This document shows, piece by piece, positions 1 through 6,420 of a DNA stretch of 10,587 bases; the stretch's first letter is position 1; every line of letters begins with the position of its first letter. Origin of the DNA: SZUA-430 sp036840015 (GTDB lineage: Bacteria > Pseudomonadota > Alphaproteobacteria > Micropepsales > Micropepsaceae). The notes below the pieces were generated by a model. The model made no database searches, was not told the DNA's origin, and saw nothing but the letters and a program-made list of their open reading frames with translations. Position numbers and translations under genes: made by a program. Where the stretch lies: contig DAISVV010000106.1 of assembly GCA_036840015.1 (NCBI GenBank), positions 1 to 10,587 on the forward strand, written 5' to 3'.

Positions 1-302
1 CTAGGCGTGACGCGGCCATCCTGCGCCCTGGTCGGATACCAACCCGGTGACACGTAGCATTCCGGACCCTGGAAAATGACAAGGGTCTCCGCGGCCTCCT
101 TCAGTGCGTCTACCTGTCGGTTGGCGCGTGCGAGGTGGGCACGAAGCGTGCCTCTTTCGCCTTCCGCGTGAATGGTAAATGGCAGCAGGTTGGCGATCAC
201 GCCGGCGCGCCCGGCGGTCACCAGCAGACCGAGGGGGTGGGCCTTGATCAGGCTGTGCAGCACCTCAAGGCGCTGTTCGCGGAAGTGTTCGGGGCAGTAC
301 AT
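1..302 (-). CDS. paiB: FMN-binding negative transcriptional regulator, PaiB family (partial, N-terminal half)
   Basis: Reading leftward from an ATG at 302, the frame stays open to the window edge and gives 100 codons starting MYCPEHFREQRLEVLHSLIK. Family hallmarks are visible: the MYxPxHF start, a stretch reading HPLGLLVTAG at about residues 22-31, NLLPF near 38-42, LRAHLARAN near 52-60, and VIFQGPECYVSPGWYP near 74-89. These match the split-barrel, flavin-reductase-like fold of PaiB proteins, which are usually about 200 residues, so roughly half is present. In Bacillus, PaiB is linked to negative control of sporulation and protease genes. In proteobacteria the role is poorly defined, and flavin or haem binding is proposed from the fold. 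It is divergent from a MocR-type regulator, a plausible controller. The family call is firm; the physiological role is not known. Confidence 0.88.
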   Translation of the reverse strand, partial: MYCPEHFREQRLEVLHSLIKAHPLGLLVTAGRAGVIANLLPFTIHAEGERGTLRAHLARANRQVDALKEAAETLVIFQGPECYVSPGWYPTRAQDGRVTP

Positions 303-425
303 GCCGGATCCTCGTCCCTTTGGCTCATTCCTTATCCACCTTTCCAACATATTGGACTTTCCAGAAGTGCCAGTATTTGTAATTCTTATTGGTCCAGTAT
401 TTTCCAGAGGGGACCCGTACCAGGC
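303..425. promoter_or_regulatory. Divergent paiB/mocR promoter region with paired direct repeats
   Basis: This 123-bp spacer is clearly AT-richer than its surroundings. It holds three pairs of short direct repeats: TATTGG at 350-355 and 387-392, TTTCCAGA at 358-365 and 401-408, and CCAGTATTT at 370-378 and 394-402 (24 bp apart). GGTCC at 391-395 and GGACC at 411-415 form an inverted pair. A possible plus-strand promoter is TTGGAC (352-357), 16 bp, then TATTTG (374-379), but the -10 is weak. Purine-rich AGAGGGGA at 406-413 is a candidate ribosome site for the mocR start at 426. MocR proteins commonly bind direct repeats in such divergent spacers, so autoregulation plus control of paiB is inferred. 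Confidence 0.5.
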
Positions 426-2003
426 ATGCCGCGGCGCCAACCTGTCATCGACCTGCCCGCGCTCAGCGTTATCGATCGTAGTGAAGGCGCCATTGGCCGT
501 CAGCTGACAGATACGCTGCGCAATGCCATCTCCCGCGGCGAGATGACGGCGGGTGAGCGCCTGCCGTCGACACGGGCGCTGGCGCAGGCCCTCGGCGTCT
601 CGCGGGGAACGATCACCGAGGCCTACGCGCAGTTGGTTGCCGAGGGCTGCCTTGATGCGAAAGCCGGATCAAGCACGCGGGTGGCCCGCATGCCGGTGCC
701 GACGCCCTTGCCAGCGCGGCGCAGGGCCGGACCAGCCAGCGAGGAGGCGCCTGCACCGCCGGCCTGTGCGGCGTCCTACGCAGCGTTCGCCACGCGCCTA
801 ATGCCGATGCCATCGATCCCGTTCTCGGTCGCGGTGCCAGAAGGCGCGGTGGCGATGGACGATCACTGGCGCCGGCTCAGCCATCGTGTCCGGCAATCGC
901 AAGGCGCGCAGCCTGCGGGTTATGGCGATCCGCGCGGCCTGCTTGCGCTGCGCGAACAGGTGGCCGCCTATGTGCGCAAGGCACGCGACGTGCACTGCGG
1001 TCCTGAGAACATCGTCATCACCGAGGGTGCGCAGCAAGGGCTCTTCATCTCGGCGCGCGTGCTGCTGGCCCCGGGTGACGCCGCGCTCGCCGAAGATCCT
1101 GCCTATCCGGGGCTCATTGCCGTGCTCGAGGAGCGGGGCATCGAGGTCGCACGGGTGCCGGTCGATAATCAGGGCTTTGACATCGCCAGGGCGCACGAGG
1201 CCTGTCGGCGCGCCACCGTCGCATTCGTCACGCCATCGCACCAGTATCCTACGGGTGTGCCGCTCAGCATGCCCCGGCGCCTCGCGCTGCTGGAATGGGC
1301 GCGCACGCGTCAGGGATGGATCGTCGAGGACGATTACGACAGCGAATTGAGGTACGCGGGCTATCCCTTCCCCGCGATACACGGCCTGGGCGGCTCCCGG
1401 GTGATCTATCTGGGAACCTTCAGCAAGTTGCTCGCCCCTTCGCTGCGGCTCGGCTATGTCGTGGCGCCCGACTGCCTTGTCGATGCGATTGTCGGCGCGC
1501 GCGCCCTCCTAGGTCGCGGTTCTCCCCTCGGAGAGCAGCACGTGATTGCGGCCTACATGAAGGAGGGCCACTTCGAGGCCCACATAAGGCGTATCCGCGG
1601 CATCTATGCTCAGCGGCGGAAGGCCCTGACCGATGCGCTTGCGGCCGACCTTCCGGCACTTCAGGTCCAGTCGGCGAGCCTTGGCATGCACATCATCGCC
1701 TGGCTGCCCGAGGGGATGGATGACGTGAAGCTGGCGCAGGCGGCGGCTCTGGAGGGGATCGCTTTACGGGCACTTTCGCCCCTGTTCGCCGCCAGGCCTC
1801 CCCGACAGGGCCTGATCTTGGGCTTCGGCGGTTTTGGCGAAGCCGAGATCAAGGCTGCGGTGTCGCGACTGCGCCAGGTATTCGTGGCCAACGGGGGTGC
1901 CCTTGCGCTGACCGCCCAGCGGCGCGCCGGACTTACTCGACGTTCTGTACCTGCTCGCGGAACTGGTCGATCGTCGCCTTCATCTCGAGGCCGATCCGCG
2001 TGA
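426..2003 (+). CDS. MocR-family regulator: GntR-type HTH fused to PLP aminotransferase-like domain
   Basis: This 525-residue protein joins a winged helix-turn-helix (about residues 20-88, with LPSTRALAQALGVSRGTITEAY) to a fold-type I aminotransferase domain (about 130-490). PLP-site features are visible: SHQYPTG at 271-277, EDDYDSELRY at 301-310, and FSKLLAPSLRLGY at 332-344, where K334 should form the Schiff base. MocR proteins use PLP or an amino compound as effector (PdxR and GabR are members) and often regulate a divergent gene, here paiB. The frame is open upstream to 135, but that part runs antisense to paiB, and the domain begins right after the ATG at 426. The last 25-30 residues lie beyond the usual aminotransferase end, are Arg/Ser/Gly-rich, and are partly encoded antisense to yicC (71-bp overlap). 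The effector cannot be told from sequence. Confidence 0.9.
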   Translation: MPRRQPVIDLPALSVIDRSEGAIGRQLTDTLRNAISRGEMTAGERLPSTRALAQALGVSRGTITEAYAQLVAEGCLDAKAGSSTRVARMPVPTPLPARRRAGPASEEAPAPPACAASYAAFATRLMPMPSIPFSVAVPEGAVAMDDHWRRLSHRVRQSQGAQPAGYGDPRGLLALREQVAAYVRKARDVHCGPENIVITEGAQQGLFISARVLLAPGDAALAEDPAYPGLIAVLEERGIEVARVPVDNQGFDIARAHEACRRATVAFVTPSHQYPTGVPLSMPRRLALLEWARTRQGWIVEDDYDSELRYAGYPFPAIHGLGGSRVIYLGTFSKLLAPSLRLGYVVAPDCLVDAIVGARALLGRGSPLGEQHVIAAYMKEGHFEAHIRRIRGIYAQRRKALTDALAADLPALQVQSASLGMHIIAWLPEGMDDVKLAQAAALEGIALRALSPLFAARPPRQGLILGFGGFGEAEIKAAVSRLRQVFVANGGALALTAQRRAGLTRRSVPARGTGRSSPSSRGRSA

Positions 2004-2820
2004 GGTGGATGTCGGATGACTTGGAGCAGAGCGTGTTCGCCTCGCGGTTCAGTTCCTGGGCGAGGAAGTCGAGCCTTCGGCCCTGCGCGCCACGCGCCGA
2101 CAGGAGTTCGCGTGCCTGCGACAGATGGGCCTTGAGACGGTCAAGCTCCTCGCGCACGTCGGCCTTCACAAGCAGGAGGGCGACTTCCTGCGCGATCCGC
2201 TCCTGGGAGATGCCGGCTTGTGCGCCGTCGACCTGGGCCAGTGCCGCCTTGAGCCGGACCTGGAACTGTTCGGGCTGGGATTGGACGAGGGTTGCGGCCT
2301 GCTCGCGCAGGTCTGAAAGCGCCGTCACCTGTGTCGACAGGAAACCCAGGAGGCGTGCACCTTCGGCGCGGCGCGCCTCGAGCAGGCCATCGAGCGCCTG
2401 GACGACACTGGTCAGTATGGCTGCGTCGCGCTCTGCCAGTTCGGCCTCCGACAGGGGAAGCTGCTGCACCTCGAGAACACCGCGCAGCCCCAGGATTCCA
2501 TCGAGCGCGGGCGGTGTCGCGCGGACCGTCCCTTCCAACGAGCGCAGGATTGCCAGAACCTGCCCCAGGGCCTCGTCGTTGACGCGCACCGCGCCGCGGG
2601 TCTGGCTGGCGTCGACGGTGAGGGTTGCGGTCATTGAGCCACGCGAGAAGCGTTCGGCCGCAAGCGTGCGGACGGGTTGCTCGAGACCATCGAAACCCTC
2701 TGGTATGCGCACGCGCAGGTCGAGGCCGCGGGCATTGACGCTGCGAATTTCCCAGTGCCAGCGCCAGGGACCGTGGGCGCCATGGGCGCGCGCAAAGCCA
2801 GTCATGCTCGAGAGAGACAT
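1933..2820 (-). CDS. yicC: YicC/YloC family endoribonuclease
   Basis: This 295-residue protein has the usual YicC length. It opens with MSLSSMTGFARA, followed by EIRSVNARGLDLRVRIPE (24-41). It closes with the family's conserved tail: RRLDFLAQELNREANTLCSKS at 248-268, then DIHLTRIGLEMKATIDQFREQVQNVE, ending at the stop. Family members are RNA endonucleases; E. coli YicC has been linked to small-RNA turnover. The start at 2820 is backed by AGGA five bases upstream. It is the last gene of the minus-strand run, 76 bp after mltG, and its 3' end overlaps the convergent mocR gene. The yicC-gmk neighbour pair common in proteobacteria is absent here, as no gmk follows. The function is by homology. Confidence 0.95.
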   Translation of the reverse strand: MSLSSMTGFARAHGAHGPWRWHWEIRSVNARGLDLRVRIPEGFDGLEQPVRTLAAERFSRGSMTATLTVDASQTRGAVRVNDEALGQVLAILRSLEGTVRATPPALDGILGLRGVLEVQQLPLSEAELAERDAAILTSVVQALDGLLEARRAEGARLLGFLSTQVTALSDLREQAATLVQSQPEQFQVRLKAALAQVDGAQAGISQERIAQEVALLLVKADVREELDRLKAHLSQARELLSARGAQGRRLDFLAQELNREANTLCSKSSDIHLTRIGLEMKATIDQFREQVQNVE

Positions 2821-2869
2821 AGGGGTCCTGTTCTTCCGATTCAGCAGACTGGGATCCTAAGGCCCCGGC

Positions 2870-2899
2870 TGACCCGGCTCAAACGAGCCGGATGGGTCA
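2870..2899 (-). terminator. Stem-loop at the mltG stop codon (no U-tract)
   Basis: CCGGCTC at 2874-2880 and GAGCCGG at 2885-2891 form a perfect 7-bp GC-rich stem with an AAAC loop. TGAC (2870-2873) and GTCA (2896-2899) can extend it across a bulge, which puts the mltG stop codon inside the structure. No run of T follows on the minus strand, so it is not a canonical intrinsic terminator. It could damp readthrough into yicC, or mark an mRNA end or processing site. Confidence 0.4.
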
Positions 2900-3913
2900 G
2901 GGTACGGCTTTCTGTCCTTCGGCGGCAGCGGCCTCGGCCGCGCGCTGGCGTTCGACCTGACGCCAGTTCGCCACGTTGCGCTCGTGCTCGGCCAGGGTGG
3001 CCGCGAAGACATGTCCGCCGGTGCCGTCGGCCACGAAGAACAACGCGTCCGTTGTGGCAGGGTTCAGGACTGCGGCGATGGACTCGCGCCCCGGATTGGC
3101 AATCGGTGTCGGCGGCAGCCCGTTGATCACATAGGTGTTGTAGGGCGTGGCTTTCTCGATCTCGCTCTTGCGGATGCCCCGGCCAAGCGGCACGCCTTTT
3201 GTCAGTCCATAAATGATCGTTGGATCCGACTGCAGCTTCATGCCCTTGCGCAAGCGATTGATGAAGACACCGGCCACGAGGGGACGCTCACTGGCAACAC
3301 CTGTTTCCTTCTCCACGATGGACGCCAGGATGACGGCTTCTTCCTTGGTGGCGATGGGAAGGTTGGGCACGCGGCGCGCCCACAGCTCGTCCAGCACTTC
3401 CTGGTGGTCGCGCTCCATGCGGGCAATCAGCTCGTCGCGCGGCATGCCGCGGGTGAAAATGTAGGTTTCGGGCAGCAGCGCGCCCTCGACGGGCGCGCGC
3501 GTGATGCGGCCCGCCAGCGAGGGGTGGCGCGCCACGAGGTCGAGCGCCATGGCCGTCGTCAGGCCCTCGGGAAGGGTCAGCTTGTAGACGATGGCCTTGC
3601 CTTCGATCAGGATGTCCATGATCTGGTGCGGCGAGGCGCCCGAGGGGATCGCATACTCGCCGGCCTTCAGCTGGCTGGCCTTGCCGTAATACATAACGCC
3701 AGCGCGGAAGATCAGGCTGTTGTCGATCACGCCCTGCGCTTCAAGTGTTTCGGCGATGCGGTTGAGGCCGGTGCCGCGCGGCAGGGCAACGACGGTTTCG
3801 TTCGTGCCGAAGGCTGCGGGCGGACCGGGGGCTTCAAAACGGCTCCAGAGATGCCAGGCGCCGAAGCCGGCGCCGGCACCCGCCAGGGCAAGGATCAGGA
3901 GAATGGCGCGCAA
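2897..3913 (-). CDS. mltG: Endolytic peptidoglycan transglycosylase MltG (YceG-like)
   Basis: MltG is an inner-membrane enzyme that cleaves nascent glycan strands and is thought to set their length. The 338-residue product has one N-terminal membrane segment (about residues 2-22), a LysM-like region (about 40-107), then the catalytic YceG domain. The signature EEAVILASIVEKETG lies at 191-205; E201 in IVEKET is the expected catalytic acid. It is followed by VFINRLRKGMKLQSDPTIIYG (216-236) and YVINGLPPTPIANPG (261-275). The start is TTG at 3913-3911. No ATG or GTG exists in this frame between it and the fabF stop 54 bp upstream, so initiation is at TTG or a rarer codon, and no strong ribosome site is visible. 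Gene order fabF-mltG-yicC is common in this class. The family call is firm; the exact start is uncertain. Confidence 0.93.
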   Translation of the reverse strand: MRAILLILALAGAGAGFGAWHLWSRFEAPGPPAAFGTNETVVALPRGTGLNRIAETLEAQGVIDNSLIFRAGVMYYGKASQLKAGEYAIPSGASPHQIMDILIEGKAIVYKLTLPEGLTTAMALDLVARHPSLAGRITRAPVEGALLPETYIFTRGMPRDELIARMERDHQEVLDELWARRVPNLPIATKEEAVILASIVEKETGVASERPLVAGVFINRLRKGMKLQSDPTIIYGLTKGVPLGRGIRKSEIEKATPYNTYVINGLPPTPIANPGRESIAAVLNPATTDALFFVADGTGGHVFAATLAEHERNVANWRQVERQRAAEAAAAEGQKAVP

Positions 3914-3967
3914 GAAGAGCCGCCAGACGACGGCTCCGCCGGATGCTGGCCCAGACCCAATTCTTAA

Positions 3968-5233
3968 CTATTGCGGCGGCCGGGTCAAAATCAGAGTGGC
4001 GGTGGTTCCGCCGAATCCAAAGGAATTCGAGAGGGCGGCCCGGATCTCGCGCTTTTTCGCTTGGTGCGGCACGAGGTCGATCTTCGTTTCAACCGACGGG
4101 TTGTCCAGGTTCAGCGTGGGCGGGCAGATCTGGTCGCGCAGCGCGAGAATGCTGAAAATGGCTTCGCCCGCGCCGGCGGCGCCCAGCAAATGGCCAATCG
4201 AGGACTTGGTCGACGACATGGAGACGCGTTCGGCCGCGTTTCCAAACAGGCGTTCGACAGCGCGCAGCTCGATCTCGTCGCCCAGGGGGGTCGATGTGCC
4301 GTGGGCGTTCACGTAGTCGATGTCGGACGGCATGAGACCTGCGCGCTTGAGCGCCATCTGCATGGAGCGGAAGCCGCCGTTTCCATCCTCGGCCGGCGCC
4401 GTGATGTGGTGCGCATCGCCCGACATGCCATAGCCCTTCACCTCGGCGTAGATCTTTGCACCGCGGCTGCGTGCGTGCTCGAGTTCCTCGAGGATGACCA
4501 TGCCGGCTCCCTCGCCCATCACGAACCCGTCACGGTCCCTGTCATAGGGGCGGGAGCCGCGCGGCGGCGCGTCATTGAAGCCGGTGGACAGAGCCCGGCA
4601 AGCCGCAAATCCGGCCATGCCAATGCGGGAAATTGCGGCCTCGGCGCCACCGGCAACCATGATGTCGGCATCGTCGAGGGCGACCATGCGGGCCGCGTCG
4701 CCGATGGCATGGGCGCCGCTCGAGCATGCCGTCACGACCGCGTGGTTCGGTCCCTTGAGGCCATGCTTGATCGAGACATAGCCCGACGCCAGGTTGATCA
4801 GTCGCCCCGGGATGAAGAAGGGGCTGATCTTGCGCGGACCCTTTTCATGGAGCGTCACGGACGACTCGGCGATGCCCGGAAGCCCGCCGATGCCCGAACC
4901 GATCATCACCCCGGCCCGCGCCTTCTGGTCTTCCGTCTCGAGGCGGAAACCGGAATCGCTGATGGCCTGCGTGGCGGCAGCCATCGCGAAGATGATGAAA
5001 TCATCGACGCGACGGTTTTCCTTGGGATCCATCCACTTGTCGGCATCGAAGGTGCCGTCAGAGCCGTCACCGCGTCGGACATTGGCCGCGATGCGCGCCG
5101 GAAGGTCGGCGGTGTCGAAAGTGGTGATCTTCCGTGCACCCGATTCCGCCCTGAGAAGGCGAGACCAAGTCTCCTCTACGCCGCAGGCGAGAGGGGAAAC
5201 CATACCCAATCCAGTAACGACAACGCGGCGCAT
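3968..5233 (-). CDS. fabF: Beta-ketoacyl-ACP synthase II
   Basis: FabF catalyses the elongating condensation of malonyl-ACP with acyl-ACP. The 421-residue protein has typical length and begins MRRVVVTGLGMVSPLACG. The thiolase-fold triad is complete: C170 in VVTACSSGAHAIG, H311 in NAHGTSTPLGD, and H348 in STKSSIGHLLGAAG (K343 nearby). The glycine-rich tail NSFGFGGTTATLIL (403-416) is also present. The start ATG at 5233 is preceded by GGA-type purines about 8 bases upstream. It lies 44 bp after acpP, and that gap holds a stem-loop. The gene ends in TAG at 3970-3968. The mltG reading frame is the same frame, with 18 sense codons between this stop and the mltG TTG. Use of FabF rather than FabB is inferred from overall similarity and from the acpP-fabF context. 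Confidence 0.97.
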   Translation of the reverse strand: MRRVVVTGLGMVSPLACGVEETWSRLLRAESGARKITTFDTADLPARIAANVRRGDGSDGTFDADKWMDPKENRRVDDFIIFAMAAATQAISDSGFRLETEDQKARAGVMIGSGIGGLPGIAESSVTLHEKGPRKISPFFIPGRLINLASGYVSIKHGLKGPNHAVVTACSSGAHAIGDAARMVALDDADIMVAGGAEAAISRIGMAGFAACRALSTGFNDAPPRGSRPYDRDRDGFVMGEGAGMVILEELEHARSRGAKIYAEVKGYGMSGDAHHITAPAEDGNGGFRSMQMALKRAGLMPSDIDYVNAHGTSTPLGDEIELRAVERLFGNAAERVSMSSTKSSIGHLLGAAGAGEAIFSILALRDQICPPTLNLDNPSVETKIDLVPHQAKKREIRAALSNSFGFGGTTATLILTRPPQ

Positions 5234-5250
5234 GATCTATCCGGCTGACA

Positions 5251-5276
5251 AGGGCTGGAAAAACAGGCGCAGCCCT
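5251..5276 (-). other. Stem-loop in the acpP-fabF spacer
   Basis: AGGGCTG (5251-5257) and CAGCCCT (5270-5276) form a perfect 7-bp stem with a 12-base loop. On the minus-strand transcript it begins one base after the acpP stop codon and ends 17 bases before the fabF start region. No T-run follows the second arm, although a T-run sits in the loop. Likely roles are 3'-end protection of acpP mRNA or partial attenuation before fabF. The structure is seen; the role is inferred. Confidence 0.45.
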
Positions 5277-5277
5277 A

Positions 5278-5517
5278 TCAGGCGGCGGCCTTTTCCTTGA
5301 TGAACTTCACGGCATCGCCGACGGTCACGATCGATTCGGCGGCATCGTCGGGAATTTCGACGTTGAACTCTTCCTCGAAGGCCATGACCTGCTCGACGGT
5401 GTCCAAGCTGTCCGCGCCGAGATCGTCGATGAAGCTGGCATTTTCCGTGACCTTTTCAGCATCAACGTTGAGATGCTCGATGACAATCTTCTTCACGCGG
5501 TCGGCGACGTCGCTCAT
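5278..5517 (-). CDS. acpP: Acyl carrier protein
   Basis: This is the small acidic carrier that holds growing acyl chains as thioesters on 4'-phosphopantetheine. The 79-residue product shows DDLGADSLDTVE at 31-42, with S37 the attachment serine, and the acidic helix VMAFEEEFNVEIPDDAAE (about 44-61) that docks partner enzymes. Length and sequence are typical of alphaproteobacterial AcpP. AAGGA at 5526-5530 lies 8 bases before the ATG. It sits between fabG and fabF, which both act on its cargo. A 144-bp spacer separates it from fabG, much longer than the 21 bp between fabD and fabG, and stem-loops flank the gene on both sides. This suggests separate control of its level, since ACP is usually far more abundant than the enzymes. 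Confidence 0.98.
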   Translation of the reverse strand: MSDVADRVKKIVIEHLNVDAEKVTENASFIDDLGADSLDTVEQVMAFEEEFNVEIPDDAAESIVTVGDAVKFIKEKAAA

Positions 5518-5661
5518 TTCAGTGGTCCTTCAAGAAATCGGTATCCCGGAATGGGTACCCCCAAAGTCCTGCGGAGAATAGAGACTCTCCCGGAGAATTT
5601 GCGGCTTGGTAACACACCTTCCTTCGCCTTGCCAACAGGCAGGCGAACAAGGTTAAACCCT
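5518..5661 (-). promoter_or_regulatory. fabG-acpP spacer, probable acpP leader
   Basis: This 144-bp spacer is the longest inside the minus-strand run. Besides the strong hairpin at 5623-5647, it holds a second potential hairpin close to acpP: GGTATCCC at 5540-5547 against GGGTACC at 5553-5559, with one bulged T and a 5-base loop. That one ends just upstream of the acpP ribosome site (5526-5530). GGAGAAT occurs twice, at 5573-5579 and 5592-5598. A separate acpP promoter would fit this layout and is known in E. coli, but I see no convincing -35/-10 pair. The nearest is TTGGCA inside the hairpin, with only weak -10 partners. Confidence 0.4.
5623..5647 (-). terminator. Strong stem-loop after fabG (attenuator-like, no U-tract)
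   Basis: The arms at 5623-5633 and 5638-5647 pair over 10 bp with one bulged T and an AACA loop (TGTT on the transcript). It begins 14 bases after the fabG stop. The following transcript bases are GGAAGG, not a U-run, so it lacks the second half of an intrinsic terminator. It is the most stable-looking hairpin in the minus-strand run and could be an attenuator, a 3'-end protector for fabDG mRNA, or an RNase processing site. Confidence 0.45.
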
Positions 5662-6399
5662 TCAAATCATGGCCATTCCGCCATTCACGTGGAGGGTCTG
5701 GCCCGTGACATAGGCGGCTTCCTCGCTGGCAAGGTAGGCAACGGCGGCGGCGACGTCCCTGCCCGAACCCAGACGGCCCGCGGGGATGCGGCCCATGATG
5801 GCCTCGCGCTGCTGGTCATTGAGCACGTCGGTCATCGGCGACTTGATGAAGCCCGGCGCGACGCAGTTGACGGTGATGTTGCGCGAGGCAACTTCCTGGG
5901 CCAGCGACTTCGACATGCCGATCAGGCCTGCCTTCGTGGCGGCATAATTGCCCTGCCCTGGATTGCCGGTGGTTCCGACGACCGATGTGATCGAGATGAT
6001 CCGCCCCCAGCGCTTCTTCATCATGGGCTTCAGGACTGCGCGGGCGAGATGGAACGTGGCCGTCAGGTTGACCCGGATGACCTGGTCCCACTCGTCGTCC
6101 TTCATGCGCATGAACAGGTTGTCGCGCGTGATGCCGGCGTTCGAAACGAGGATGTCGAGGCCGCCCATCAGGCCCTCGGCAAGCTTGGGCAGTTCGTCCA
6201 CCTGCGCCATGTCCGACAGGTTGCACACCGCGACGTGGGCGCGCGAACCGAGTTCGGCCTTCAGGGCCTCGAGCGCCTCGGCGCGCGTGCCGCTCAGGGC
6301 CACCGTCGCGCCGCGGGCGTGGAGCGTGCGGGCGATGTCGCTGCCGATGCCGCCGCTCGCGCCCGTCACAAGCGCCGTCTTGCCGGTAAGGTCAAACAT
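5662..6399 (-). CDS. fabG: 3-oxoacyl-ACP reductase
   Basis: FabG is the NADPH-dependent reductase for beta-ketoacyl-ACP, the first reduction of each elongation cycle. The 245-residue short-chain dehydrogenase has the nucleotide loop VTGASGGIG at 11-19, SNAG at 86-89, and the catalytic set N111, S139 (in ITSVVG), Y152 and K156 (in NYAATKAG). The segment ITVNCVAPGFIKSPMT (175-190) and the tail YVTGQTLHVNGGMAMI are typical of FabG rather than generic SDRs. Placement between fabD and acpP makes the assignment secure. The start ATG at 6399 has AAGGA about 8 bases upstream. It lies 21 bp after fabD and is almost certainly cotranscribed with it. Confidence 0.97.
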   Translation of the reverse strand: MFDLTGKTALVTGASGGIGSDIARTLHARGATVALSGTRAEALEALKAELGSRAHVAVCNLSDMAQVDELPKLAEGLMGGLDILVSNAGITRDNLFMRMKDDEWDQVIRVNLTATFHLARAVLKPMMKKRWGRIISITSVVGTTGNPGQGNYAATKAGLIGMSKSLAQEVASRNITVNCVAPGFIKSPMTDVLNDQQREAIMGRIPAGRLGSGRDVAAAVAYLASEEAAYVTGQTLHVNGGMAMI

Positions 6400-6420
6400 G
6401 AGGATCGTCCTTTGCGCTTG

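Noticed and set aside
135..425. 97-codon N-terminal extension of the MocR protein
   Set aside because: It lies antisense to paiB and across the divergent promoter; the regulator domain starts at ATG 426, where a purine-rich ribosome site is found.
2000..3967. Plus-strand frames opposite yicC (2000-2860) and mltG (2984-3967)
   Set aside because: These are antisense shadows of conserved genes, with Arg/Ser-rich or His/Gly-rich compositions typical of such frames.
3971..5248. 425-codon plus-strand open frame opposite fabF
   Set aside because: It mirrors fabF codon for codon; the minus frame carries the complete catalytic triad, and the plus translation is low-complexity and unlike any family I know.
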